Below, piece after piece: positions 52,876 through 63,679 of a stretch of 64,000 nucleotides of DNA. The stretch is from Ryuthela nishihirai (lineage: Eukaryota > Arthropoda > Arachnida > Araneae > Heptathelidae). Location: NCBI GenBank assembly GCA_038380435.1, contig JAWZYU010000028.1:19576201-19640200 (forward strand). Direction: 5' to 3'. The position numbers were made by a program, and so were the translations under genes. Position 1 is the first letter of the stretch. Each line of letters opens with the position of its first letter. The notes beneath the pieces are model-generated. The model did not search any database, was not told the DNA's origin, and was given only the letters and a program-made list of their open reading frames with translations.

Positions 52876-53251
52876 GTTGGGTTTCTTTTTTGCGCGGCAA
52901 TTTTTTGCACACCATATGGCCAGGTCACATGGACCCCGAAGGCTCAGAGAAGGTTGGGGGAGGGGACCCACTGGAACAGCTGTTGGGAGACAGATGGTAG
53001 CCTCCCGTCAAGGCCATCCAGCGTGTTCTTTAACGTGCACAGGGTATGGCTCTCCCGCACACGGTGCCACGGCTTAACGTCCCATCCGACGGACGGCGGC
53101 CTATTCCAAGCCCATCGGTATCCCCTACTGACCGTGGGCAGGGCGGGGAATTTTTGCGGAGATAAATCTCAACGCTGACCCAGCTGGGACTCGAACCTGG
53201 GAACTACAGATTACGAGCCTGGCGCGCTACCGACTGAGCCACCCCCGCCCC
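52876..53251 (-). mobile_element. SINE-A with altered tail
   Basis: Head and body near consensus. The tail end is altered (TTTCTTTTTTGCGCGGCAAT) and lacks the GGGCTAAA stretch before GGCCAGG. Confidence 0.88.
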
Positions 53252-53749
53252 AATGGAATGGCCTATCCGCATCCTATTAGCATTATTTGGAAGACAATTC
53301 TGCATTTTGAATGCTTTCTGCCTTGTGCTTCACGACAAATCTTAATAATCTTCACATAACAAGCGAAATGAACGCTTTTAATAAAGTTTACGCATTATTT
53401 TTACCCTTCTCCGTGAATAACAATAGAAACAACGCTTTTTCACATATCTTTAGCGTTAAATGAGCTTTCTTTTTAACTATAAATTGAGTCTTGTAGGAAA
53501 AAAATACAAATCATAAATTTGAACTTTCTAAAAGTCGAGGCGTAATTCGTAGATCCCACTTCTTGCAGTTTAGCAGCTGGTTACAATTATTTGAAACAGA
53601 GATTAAAAAACGTTGAATTTTAGTCTTTTCTAGTTCAGAGCACATAAAAAATCTGACATCCAGAATGTAGTTTTCACGACGCATATTAGGAACTTTTTGA
53701 GGTAGAAAAATTTCCTTCAAGTATACCAAAAGTTAAATCTTAAACTGTT
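53252..53749. other. No gene seen
   Basis: AT-rich spacer between SINE-A and the hAT element. Confidence 0.3.
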
Positions 53750-54765
53750 CTCTAGAATAGGGGTTCTCAACGTGGGGTAGGAGGTAAAAGTTTTCCGGGG
53801 AGAAAAACTTTTACCGCCTACCCCACGCCTCCCCCCCCCCCCCCTCTTGACCCTGATAGCTCAAGAGTCGCTACATCTAGTAAACAAAGTAAAAATAACC
53901 ATTGTCATACTATAAAATTATAGTTTTATCTATCTATACAAGGGGTACGCCAGTTACATACACATTTCCAGGGGGTACGCGAAGCATAAAAGGTTGAGAA
54001 CCACTGATATATATGTTTTATTTCATTCCCATTGTTATACTATAACTATAGTTTTATCTATCTATACAAGGGGTACGCCAGTTACACATTTCCAGGGGGT
54101 ACGCGAAGCATAAAAGGTTGAGAACCTCTGATATATGTTTTATTTTATTCCCATTGTTATACTATAACTACAGTTTTATCTATCTATACAAGGGGTACGC
54201 CAGTTACATACACATTTCCAGGGGGTACGCGAAGCATAAAAGGTTGAGAACCTCTGATATATGTTTTATTTTATTCCCATTGTTATACTATAACTATAGT
54301 TTTATCTATCTATACAAGGGGTACGCCAGTTACACATTTCCAGGGGGTACGCGAAGCATAAAAGGTTGAGAACCTCTGATATATGTTTTATTTTATTCCC
54401 ATTGTTATACTATAACTACAGTTTTATCTATCTATACAAGGGGTACGCCAGTTACATACACATTTCCAGGGGGTACGCGAAGCATAAAAGGTTGAGAACC
54501 TCTGATATATGTTTTATTTTATTCCCATTGTTATACTATAACTATAGTTTTATCTATCTATACAAGGGGTACGCCAGTTACATACACATTTCCAGGGGGT
54601 ACGTGAAGCATAAAAGGTTGAGAACCACTGATATATATGTTTTATTTTATTCCCATTGTTATACTATAACTATAGTTTTATCTATCTATACAAGGGGTAC
54701 GCCAGTTACATGCACATCTCCGGAGGTACGTGAAGCATGAAAGGTTGAGAACCACTGCTCTAGAA
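53750..54765. mobile_element. hAT-type element made mostly of a 122-127 bp tandem repeat
   Basis: Element 53758-54757. Ends TAGGGGTTCTCAAC and GGTTGAGAACCACTG are inverted hAT-type termini. TSD CTCTAGAA at 53750-53757 and 54758-54765 is perfect. A hairpin (53772-53828, CGTGGGGTAGGAGGTAAAAG and complement) lies at the left. The rest is at least 6 repeats, each ending AAAAGGTTGAGAACC, so each repeat carries a copy of the terminus. Spacing 124, 126, 122, 126, 126, 127; the difference comes from ACATACACA versus ACACA. Confidence 0.9.
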
Positions 54766-56821
54766 TATTACACAGAGGATGGAAAAAGAAAAAAAGCTAC
54801 TCCTAGTTTACAGGAGTTTTCTTGACAAACTAGGAACTCCTTACACTATTCCCAGTGAAAAACAATCCTTAAAATTAAAACGTTTGTCTCATTTCACTGC
54901 CATTAATTAAAATTAACAGTATTATAAGAATTTTACACGAAACAAAAAATACGGCAACGTTCCTGTCGTATTCTGGAACTGAAAAAGAAATTTGAGTTTG
55001 ATTAGTGGTTTCTTCTGCACACACTTTCTCTTCTGTTGTCAACAAAGTAGGGCAAAATTATCATAAAGATATCGTTAATCTAGCGCGACGAGATCTTACA
55101 ATACCTGGTGAATGTTGATATTTCTTTTTGTAGACAGAAGATCATTAGTGAAAACTGACAAGACGGTAGAAGCTTCGACCAGCATTGACAGATTTTGAAT
55201 GTAACAGTTGGATTAGGTTTGAAATCTCTTAAGAAAATAACCCTATATGTATCTAATGAAAATTGACTTCTGATGAATGCTCTATTTCGCACGGTGATGA
55301 TGATCCTCTTCACAACAGGAAGTTCGAAAGACATCATCCACTTCTCTGGATGAGGGGGGGGGGGGAAATCACCGAGTGGTAGACCAAAGAAAATACAGAG
55401 ACGATCTTCTGGTCAAACTCAATGAGCGACAGCAACCAGGTTCAAAAATGACCTACATTGTCGTCCTGCAGCCGACCTCGTGGTCCGGTTACAAAAGTTG
55501 CGGAGTGCGTTGTAAGGAAATATCCGGGGGACACGAACAGCAAAGAAACTGGTTCTCTGTTTATCGACAAGTTAGTGGAGCGTGGAACTTGATATCTATC
55601 TTCCAGACCCAGTTACATTTCGACTTTTGGTGCCCACTATGGCTTTGGGTCTGACCAAACCCAGCGCTTGGAATCGATGCGGATCCTTTTTTTATGCCTT
55701 CCTCTCTCGAATTGGTTCTTGTCCATCTTTCATCAAAATATCTGGTATCAGAAGATAGCAGAAGTGTCTGATGCCCTCAAACGATGAAGAAAATGTTTTG
55801 GAATATGATCTTTTTTCCCTCTCTTCGACCTGTACTTTAAAAGTACACGTAGAAATTTTCCTTTCCGTCAGGACCACTACCATCCTCTCCCTTACACATC
55901 TATCTGGCGCAGAGATAGCAGAGGTTTTGATTTCCAATTTCGTAAGACACACGAAGGCCATTCAGCATTTGAGTGTTTATTTTCCGTAGATCACCAAATC
56001 TTATACGGAAAAGGATCCTTCCCGAAGCTGATTATGTAACAAAAAATGTTTCTGTCAATCATATCAAATTATTAGCGCATATGGTTGCCAAAACTGTATA
56101 CTTGAAACAAAAGACTTTTCAAATACTCCGATAGAATAATATTGCTCTACCTAATCGCACAAGTAGTAAGTCCAACGTTGATTTGTTGTTAAGTGTTATC
56201 TGTGTGTATCACGCACTTAGAAAAGGTTAACATCTAAAGGTCTTGCCCTAAGAAAAGCCGAACTGATAGAGTACTGGCTGAATCAGCTGATTGTCCTTGT
56301 TTAAATAATTTTTTTTATCCCACCTCATTTAGAGTGAAATGTTACTAATGATTACTTAATGGATCCAATAACTATATTCTAAATCTTTCAACTTCAACAC
56401 TAGAAACATTCTCGAACAACCTCAAGATTGATGTATTCCGACCAAAGTCCTTTCTCATTTAATGAATGTCATTTTTTTTTTGTTCAAAACAGGCAACACT
56501 TTACTCTCATATGTGTATGCGTTAAAAATTTTAATTTTCACTTAATTTTGTTTTTGCAAAAGTTTAGCATGAAGTATAAAAAGAATCTTTCAAACACGTT
56601 GAAAAAAAAATTAAACCACACCCATGGACCTCTTCTGAAACGCCTAGTACTGAATGTAAACAACGTTAACCTCCTTACAAGTGTATTCTGTCTTTTTTGC
56701 CTGACATCTGGGGCGATTTTAGCATTTCCTTCACTGGATTTATTACCTAGCTCAAGACTGATAATATTAATAATTTATCTTTTTTCCACCTTTCAATCTT
56801 CTCTTCAGTTTACCATCAAAG
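54766..56821. other. No recognisable gene
   Basis: Several short open frames on both strands (for example 55376-55654 plus, 55692-55961 minus) do not resemble DSTYK or any transposase I know. I searched here for the missing DSTYK first exon without success. Confidence 0.3.
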
Positions 56822-57223
56822 AGACGTCAAACGTATGGGGCGGGGGTGGCTCAGTCGGTAGCGCGCCAGGCTCGTAATCTGTAGTTCCCAGGTTCGAGTC
56901 CCAGCTGGGTCAGCATTGAGATTTATCTCCGCAAAATTCCCCGCCCTGCCCACGGTCAGTAGGGGACACCGATGGGTTTTTAAAGGCCGCCGTCCGTCGG
57001 ATGGGACGTTAAGCTGTGGCCCCGTGTGCTGGAGAGCCATACCCTGTGCACGTTAAAGAACACGCTGGATGGCCTTGACGGGAGGCTACCATCTGTCTCC
57101 CAACAGCTGTTCCAGTGGGTCCCCTCCCCCAACCTTCTCTGAGCCTTCGGGGTCCATGTGACCTGGCCATTTAGCCCATGGTGTGCTAAAAAAGTGCCGA
57201 GGTAAAACAAAGACGTCAAACGT
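56822..57223 (+). mobile_element. SINE-A, full length, 13 bp TSD
   Basis: SINE 56835-57210. TSD AGACGTCAAACGT at 56822-56834 and 57211-57223. The tail lost GCTCAGA before GGTAAAACAA. Confidence 0.93.
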
Positions 57224-57622
57224 TTAGTTTCTAATTTCTTATACCCAGGTTCTATTTAACACATTCTACATGATTGCTGAAGATGAATTTACAAAGAACT
57301 ATTAAGATTTTAATTGAGGTAGACATGTTTCACCGTTGTAGAGAGTTCACTTTATTTACCTGTTTTTTTTTTCTTCTGTCCTCTCTTATGATAATACTTG
57401 CAATTGATTCAAGACTTCTGTAAGCGTTATGATCATTATAGTTTTTATAATAATACCAATCAATTCTAAATAGAAACAGAAAATTGTAGAAACGCAAAAT
57501 CTTGAAGCAAAATCTGACGATATAGAGTTTAAGCAAATTCTTTTCAGTAATTCGCGTCTTTACATTTCTTCACCTCAATGTTTTTAAGCTAAAGTGAAAC
57601 AAACTTTATTGCATTAAATTCT

Positions 57623-58201
57623 AATTAGTGCTAGGTTGGGTTGTTTTACCTCTGAGCGGCACTTTTTTGCACACCATGGGCTAAATGGCCAAGTCACATG
57701 GACCCGAAGGCTCAGAGAAGAAGGTTGGAGGAAGGGACCCACTGGAACAGCTGTTGGGAGAGATGGTAGCTTCCCGTCAAGGCCATCCAGCGTGTCCTTT
57801 AAAGGGTTGGGCTGTTTTACCTCTGAGCGACACTTTTTTGCACACCATGGGCTAAATGGGCAGGTCACATGGATCCCGAAGGCTAAGAGAAGGTTGGGGG
57901 AGGGGACCCATTGGAACAGCTGTTGGGAGACAGATGGAAGCCTCCCATCAAGGCCATCCAGCGTGTTCTTTAACGTGCACAGGGTATAGCTCTCCCGCAC
58001 ACGGGACCACGGCTTAACGTCCCATCCGACGGACGGCGGCCTTTCCAAGCCCATCGGTGTCCCCTACTGACCGTGGGCAGGGCGGGGAATTTTGCGGAGA
58101 TAAATCTCAACGCTGACCCAGCTGGGACTCGAACCTGGGAACTACAGATTATGAGCCTGGCGCGCTGCCGACTGAGCCACCCCCGTCCCAATTAGTGCTA
58201 G
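57623..58201 (-). mobile_element. Dimeric SINE-A insertion bracketed by one TSD
   Basis: Left unit 57635-57804 is the 3' half of a SINE-A (tail to GTGTCCTTTAA). Right unit 57805-58189 is full length. A single TSD, AATTAGTGCTAG, lies at 57623-57634 and 58190-58201, with no copy between the units. Confidence 0.9.
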
Positions 58202-58289
58202 AAAATACTTTAAAATATCAGATACCGAAAAGAAATATAAGACGATCCACGTAAGAAATTTCTTAAGACTAATTGATTTAATAGTAAAA

Positions 58290-58520
58290 TTAACACCTTT
58301 TCAAGCAGTCCACTTGCCGTAGAGACCTGTCACGAGTTTGTTAAAATAGCATGCTATAAAGATACCTCAGCTGAAATGCAATATAAACAACACGCCATAG
58401 ACCTCAGCCTCAAAAATAATACAAATATCGTGTCATAGAAACCTCAGCAGGATGACAATACAAATACCCATTCCTTATCTGGTGTTTGAATGTTCCATGA
58501 TTTTGATTCACAGCCAAGAG
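58290..58520 (-). mobile_element. Possible degenerate SINE-B
   Basis: TCAAGCAGTCCACTTGCCGT and GAGACCTGTCACGAG echo the SINE-B 3' end. An internal segment with CATAGA(A)ACCTCAGC recurs. Weak. Confidence 0.4.
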
Positions 58521-58689
58521 TTCTTGATATTGTGCCACTTATACGACGAATTTAAAAATGAGAGTTTTAAAATTCGCCATAACTTATACTTCATCGTATA
58601 AGATACGAGACTTATTCTCATATCTTATATGATGGTATTTAAAAATGCGAGTTTTTTCTCATTTTTCAAACGCGTTGCGAAATATTCTA

Positions 58690-58880
58690 GCTTCATCTAT
58701 AAAATCATAAATATCGCTAAGAGATCTTGAATTCATCTAGCTTCATCATAAATATCGCTAAGAGATCTTGAATATATATCGCTAAGAGATCTTGCTGATG
58801 ATTATTATTAATATACCAAGATCTCTTAGCGATATTTTTTAAGAAACTCGCATTTTTAAAAATGCGAGTTTTTTCAATCT
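58690..58880. repeat. Cluster of direct and inverted CGCTAAGAGATCTTG repeats
   Basis: ATCGCTAAGAGATCTTG occurs three times on the plus strand (about 58712, 58751, 58777) and once inverted (CAAGATCTCTTAGCGATAT, about 58818). Next to it is a hairpin ACTCGCATTTTTAAAAATGC.... Can form alternative stem-loops. Confidence 0.8.
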
Positions 58881-59200
58881 CTTTTTTTCAAAGCATTAAC
58901 AAAAATTCATTTTATTTATAATCAACTTTATTGATACTGTAAAGCCAAGAAATTAACAGAAACCTTAAAATCTTTTGCATTCAAATCAAGTGCATCTTGC
59001 ATTATGTTTCATATTTAACCTATCTGTGGTCATTTCCTTAATATTATTCGATGAATATCCTCTAATGACTCCTCCATTTTTCTTCAAAAACATTTAACGG
59101 AAAATACAGCCAAATTCCACTTTTTCTTGATGAATATTAAACGTTTTCAGAACCTGCATCTAATCAGAATTAAGAATTCTACTCGAAAGAAACTTGCAGA

Positions 59201-59602
59201 AGATCCGTTAAGTTGGGTTGTTTTACCTCTGAGCGGCACTTTTTTGCACACCATGGGCTAAATGGCCAGGTCACATGGACCCCGAAGGCTAAGAGAAGGT
59301 TGGGGGAGGAGACCCACTGGAACAGCTGTTGGGAGACAGATGGTAGTCTCCCGTCAAGGCCATCCAGCGTGTTCTTTAACGTGCACAGGGTATGGCTCTC
59401 CCGCACACGCGGCCACGGCTTAACGTCCCATCCGACGGACGGCGGCCTTTCCAAGCCCATCGGTGTCCCCTACTGACCGTGGGCAGGGCGGGAAATTTTG
59501 CGGAAATAACTCTCAACGCTGACCCAGCTGGGACTCGAACCTGGGAACTACAGATTACGAGCCTGGCGCGCTACCGACTGAGCCGCCCCAGATCCGTTAA
59601 GT
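59201..59602 (-). mobile_element. SINE-A, full length, 13 bp TSD
   Basis: SINE 59214-59589. TSD AGATCCGTTAAGT at 59201-59213 and 59590-59602. Confidence 0.94.
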
Positions 59603-59734
59603 GTCGCTGTGTCTAGCAAATCTCACCGACCCCAAAGCACGGCGAGCAATAACTAGAAACCATTTATCACTTTATATGTCTGTTAAAGAAATATTTCCGC
59701 TTTGTAAAACCGCAGAGTTTGTTTGCAATAAAGC

Positions 59735-59848
59735 TTTCCAAAGGTGCAAGAACACCGAATCCATCCGAAGAGCAATCAGGAAGAAGCCAAAGAATCAGAT
59801 AATCCATCATCATCTTCCTCAAGTCCATTGTTAAACAGTTGTCTCTAA
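59735..59848 (+). other. Short open stretch with Ser-rich end, identity unknown
   Basis: Reads ...KSNQEEAKESDNPSSSSSSP then LLNSCL and stop. It looks compositionally like a real protein tail, but I find no convincing upstream exon or acceptor. A chance frame is equally possible. Confidence 0.2.
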
Positions 59849-59999
59849 CTCTTCCTGGTATTGACAGCATCTAAAAAAAGAATTTTTTTATTTACCCTCG
59901 TCGCTTTTTATATCAATTCTTCCCGCATCTCTAAATAAGTGGCCATCGGATCAATCAACCGTTTGCTTGTTTATTTAGAAATCTGTTGGCATCTCCCAT

Positions 60000-60270
60000 C
60001 GATGTTGGTCAGTCCGCAGCGCCACTGACACGCACGTGACTGCTGTTGACAGGGCGCATCGGAGGTCGTGAGCTAGCCGACGGTAAACGCGACGGACGCC
60101 AGGGAGCCGGACCCGGCCGGTTCTTGGCGAGGCCGGTTCGTCGACGGAGGCAGCCGCGGGTCACAGACTTCTGCTTCCGTGATCGCCTATGCGCGTGGCA
60201 TAAGATCTGTTCCACGCGATTTTTAAATTTGAGGGATTCTGGGTGGCGTGAGATGAGTCGAGGGTGAGGG
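60000..60270. promoter_or_regulatory. CpG-rich patch, candidate promoter / 5' UTR
   Basis: An abruptly GC- and CpG-rich stretch in otherwise AT-rich DNA (runs such as GACGGTAAACGCGACGGACG). It lies on the 5' side of DSTYK, about 11 kb above E1. It has open frames on both strands but none resembles the DSTYK N-terminus. It could be a first non-coding exon or promoter, or merely a GC-rich repeat. Confidence 0.3.
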
Positions 60271-60641
60271 GGGGGGGGTGAAGCTGATTTAAGACTCTTA
60301 GATGATGTAGAATTTTTATCATTCTAGTAAGGAAAAAATTTTAGATGGTAGATGAGATATCACGGAGCCAAACGAATCCAGAAAACATTGCTCAGATTTT
60401 GATAAATGATAAGCGCACTTTTTGAATACGAATTGTTGATATGGGAAGGCAAAAGGATATAAGTTGTACAGGATGTTCCATTTAAGACCTCGACAGAAAT
60501 ACTTTTACTCAACGAAGCGGAAAATGGATTGGTGTTGTTGTCCGAAAGACAATAACACTGACGGAAACTGCGGTTTTTTTTAGAATTTTTTTAAAATAAT
60601 TTTAGAGCAAAAGTATCACGTATTGCTCCTTGCCTTCGAGG

Positions 60642-61190
60642 AACTAAATCAGTGTCGCGCAAACTTTTTTACTCTGCGGCACACTGAATGTAATTTTTTT
60701 TCCCGCGGCACACTTATAAAAGAATTTTTGATGGTTACGTGAAAAGAGGAAATTTGAAGTTTCGTTAAATGCATTTTATTTAAAATTTAGATATGAACAT
60801 ATTTCAATGGGATGTATGAGCTTGCTTCTGCGAACAAATTTGCATTATTCTTGGCTCAAAGTTAGATAAACACACTCGCATCTCTTCATCAATCATCTGA
60901 AGCCTTTATCAATTGTCTGAAGCCGCTCACGCTTCTTAGATTTAATTTCAGTAATTATAATAATCAAAAATTAATACCAAAATTTGGAAAAAGCTTGATA
61001 AATACTTACAAGATCCCAGTTGATAAAATCTGAAGGATTTTTATTAAAGCACGTCGATAACACAAGTCAAGTCAGAATGAAATCTTTGGAATATCTAGTG
61101 TCAATTTGAAAATCTCTCACGGCACACTTGGAATCTCTCGCGGCACACTACTGTGCCGCGGCACACAATTTGCGAGACACTGAACTAAAT
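60642..61190. mobile_element. hAT-type MITE copy 3 with 8 bp TSD
   Basis: Element 60650-61182, ends CAGTGTCGCGCAAAC and ATTTGCGAGACACTG. TSD AACTAAAT at 60642-60649 and 61183-61190. The right arm has an extra partial repeat of the CGCGGCACAC motif. Confidence 0.9.
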
Positions 61191-61308
61191 GTTTATTTTT
61201 TTAATTTTACGTTTACCAATTATATGTTTTTAATTCAGATAGAAATTTTATAGTTGCATCACAGGTACCAACAAAAAACAACACGACTATCGTTTAAAAA
61301 TAAATAAA

Positions 61309-61506
61309 ATAAATACCCCCTCAAGCAGCTGCTTGCCACAAAGGTCTGACAGGAGCCTGTCAGTTTATATGCCATAGTAGGAGATCTGAGAGGATGGCAG
61401 GACTCAGCAGAAAAACGACACACACATCCATGCCTAATCCGGGGCTCGAACCCAGGTCCCTTAGATCAGTAGCCAAGCGTGCTAACCACTCGGCCACGGG
61501 ACGGCT
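61309..61506 (-). mobile_element. SINE-B, full length (left of tandem pair)
   Basis: CCCCCTCAAGCAGCTGCTTG to GCTAACCACTCGGCCACGGG. Followed after TAAATAAATAAAT by a second copy. Confidence 0.88.
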
Positions 61507-61513
61507 AAATAAA

Positions 61514-61711
61514 TAAATACCCCCTCAAGCAGCTGCTTGCCACAGAGGTCTGACAGGAGCCTGTCAGTTTATATGCCACAGTAGAAGATCTGAGAGGATG
61601 GCAGGACCTCAGCAGAAAACAACACGAACATCCATGCCTTACCCGGGGCTCGAACCCAGGTCCCGTAGATCAGTAGCCAAGCGCGCTAACCACTCGGCCA
61701 TGGGACGGCTC
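61514..61711 (-). mobile_element. SINE-B, full length (right of tandem pair)
   Basis: Same orientation as its neighbour. The two differ at several sites, so this is not a recent duplication artefact. The (TAAA)n tail of one sits at the head of the next. Confidence 0.88.
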
Positions 61712-61944
61712 ACTATCGTTTAACGAATAGCATATTATTTCATATTGTCAAAACTGTATACTGTTACTACACACTGACTGGATAAATTGTTCTGAAATAA
61801 TAATTTGTTGGGATAATTGTTCATCGAGTACGAAGTACCATGAAATATGTCGATGTGTGCAAAATTTCTTACTGATGTTAGCATTCTACATCACTTCGAA
61901 GTCCTACAAAAATCGTAAAGGCATGGAGGAAAGCAAAGTGCGAC

Positions 61945-62285
61945 ATGGGTAAAAAAAAAGCTGATCTGACCGACTTCGAAAGGACGCTCATCATTGGATC
62001 GGGATGGGCAAGAACATCCGTAAGGGATGTGATCGAGCGGAAAATCACAGGGCACAATATCGCAAGTGTATCGAGAATGGTAACGATATAAAAAAAACTT
62101 CTAATCGCGACAAATGAGGGAGGAAAAAGTCTCTGACGGATAGGCGCTTGTTGGCACAAACTGTACGGCAAAAAAGAGCAGCTACAGTTCATCAGCTGAG
62201 GGAAATGAACTCTAGCAGTACTTCAAAACCCATTTCAACGAAAACTATGATATATAATTTGGCCATGCAATGTGTTTATATTGCA
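61945..62285 (+). pseudogene. Tc1 transposase N-terminal remnant
   Basis: Starts MGKKKADLTDFERTLIIGS (helix-turn-helix start of Tc1-like transposases), runs to SVSRMV, then an in-frame stop at 62089. It continues LTDRRLLAQTVRQKRAATVH and SKPISTKTM. The catalytic part is missing. A SINE-A lies just after it. Confidence 0.85.
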
Positions 62286-62790
62286 TTACCGTTACGGAAG
62301 CTAGAATATTTCACAACTATTTAAATACCGAACGAAGGTTGAATTGGGTTGGGTTGTTTTACCTCTGAGCGGCACTTTTTTGCACACCATGGGCTAAATG
62401 GCCAGGTCACATGGACCCCAAGGGCTCAGAGAAGGTTGGAGGAGGGGACCCACTGGAACAGCTGTTGGGAGACAGATGGTAGCCTCCCGTCAAGGCCATC
62501 CAGCGTGTTCTTTAACGTGCACAGGGTATGGCTCTCCCGCACACGGGGCCACGGCTTAACGTCCCATCCGACGGACGGCGGTCTTTTCAAGCCCATCTGT
62601 GTCTCCTACTGACCGTGGGCAGGGCGGGCAATTATTGCGGAGATAAATCTCAACGTTGACCCAGCTGGGACTCGAACCTGGGAACTACATATTACGAGCC
62701 TGGCGCGCTACCTACTGAGCCACCCCCGCCCTTTACCGTTACGGAAGCTAGAATATTTCACAACTATTTAAATACCGAACGAAGATTGAA
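62286..62790 (-). mobile_element. SINE-A flanked by a 58 bp direct duplication
   Basis: SINE 62344-62732, full length. 62286-62343 and 62733-62790 match at 57 of 58 positions (start TTACCGTTACGGAAGCTAGA, end GAAGGTTGAA / GAAGATTGAA). The duplicated sequence lies at the end of the Tc1 remnant. Confidence 0.93.
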
Positions 62791-62848
62791 AATACAGATT
62801 TCAGTAGATTTAATTATCATCTTTATCTTCCTTCACACTTTTCTATGA

Positions 62849-63025
62849 AATGCACGTTTTGCGCGTTATAGAGCTAAGTTAGAAAACTTCCAGTTAAATG
62901 AATGGGAATCTAAGTTTTGTAAGGCGGTGGATTCCGAAGCACTTTATCACAGCATAGCTAGAAAACTTAAGAGATTAGATAATGACAACAAATTGAAGGC
63001 CGAATTTTCGCAGAATATGTCTTGA
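62849..63025 (+). pseudogene. Probable LINE linker remnant
   Basis: 58-codon frame starting NARFARYRAKLENFQLNEW, then ALYHSIARKLKRL, and stopping at 63025. The charged helix ending in W and the run before the RT domain resemble the endonuclease-RT linker of Jockey-type LINEs. Moderate certainty. Confidence 0.45.
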
Positions 63026-63242
63026 TATTAATTTCAGCGTTCATCCATTGCCTTGATTCTGATTTATTGATATTCAGAAATAAGTCACTTCAACAGAAAG
63101 TCAACCTCACACTAGATCAATGATTAAAATGGTGACTTCATTTAGAAATTTGAGTTTGTATTTGCATACATCGCCAGTTCTAGAAATTATTTTTCATGAA
63201 TAATAACTTTGTCCACTTTCATTCATTTTTACAGAAAATTAT

Positions 63243-63679
63243 TGTAATAGTGATGGTTGGGTTGTTTTGCCTCTGAGCGGCACTTTTTTGGACACCATGG
63301 GCTAAATGGCCAGGTCACATGGACCCCGAAGGCTCAGAGAAGGTTGGGGGAGGGGACCTACTGGAATAGCTGTTGGGAGACAGATGGTAGCCTCCCGTCA
63401 AGGCCATCCAGCGTGTTCTTTAACGTGCACAGGGTATGGCTCTCCCGCACACGGGGCCACGGCTTAACGTCCCATCCGACGGACCGCGGCCTTTCCAAGC
63501 CCATCGGTGTCCCCTACTGACCGTGGGCAGGGCGGGGAATTTTGCGGAGATAAATCTCAACGCTACTATATTCTGTAGTTCCCAGGTTCGAGTCCCAGCT
63601 GGGACTCGAACCTGGGAACTACAGAATACGAGCCTGGCGCGCTACCGACTGAGCCACCCCCGCCCCTGTAATAGTAATG
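63243..63679 (-). mobile_element. SINE-A with a perfect 58 bp palindrome in its head
   Basis: SINE 63256-63666. TSD TGTAATAGTGATG / TGTAATAGTAATG. Within the head, 63570-63627 is exactly self-complementary (centre CCCAGCTGGG, arms with the B box in both orientations), adding about 25-30 bp to the normal length. Confidence 0.93.

Noticed and set aside
54118..54740. Long open frame with repeated SDICFILFPLLYYNYSF
   Set aside because: Product of the 126 bp tandem repeat (126 is divisible by 3) inside the hAT element.
55080..55961. Open frames on both strands as a host gene or upstream DSTYK exon
   Set aside because: No recognisable motif, no consistent splice sites, and frames on both strands overlap.
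59667..59870. Minus-strand frame ending TKRKYFFNRHIK as DSTYK N-terminal exon
   Set aside because: Faint resemblance to the vertebrate N-terminal FFRDIK stretch, but a stop follows directly and no donor site exists.
60009..60215. Arg/Pro-rich minus-strand open frame as DSTYK first exon
   Set aside because: No similarity to the conserved DSTYK N-terminus and no donor giving the needed phase. More likely untranslated CpG-rich DNA.
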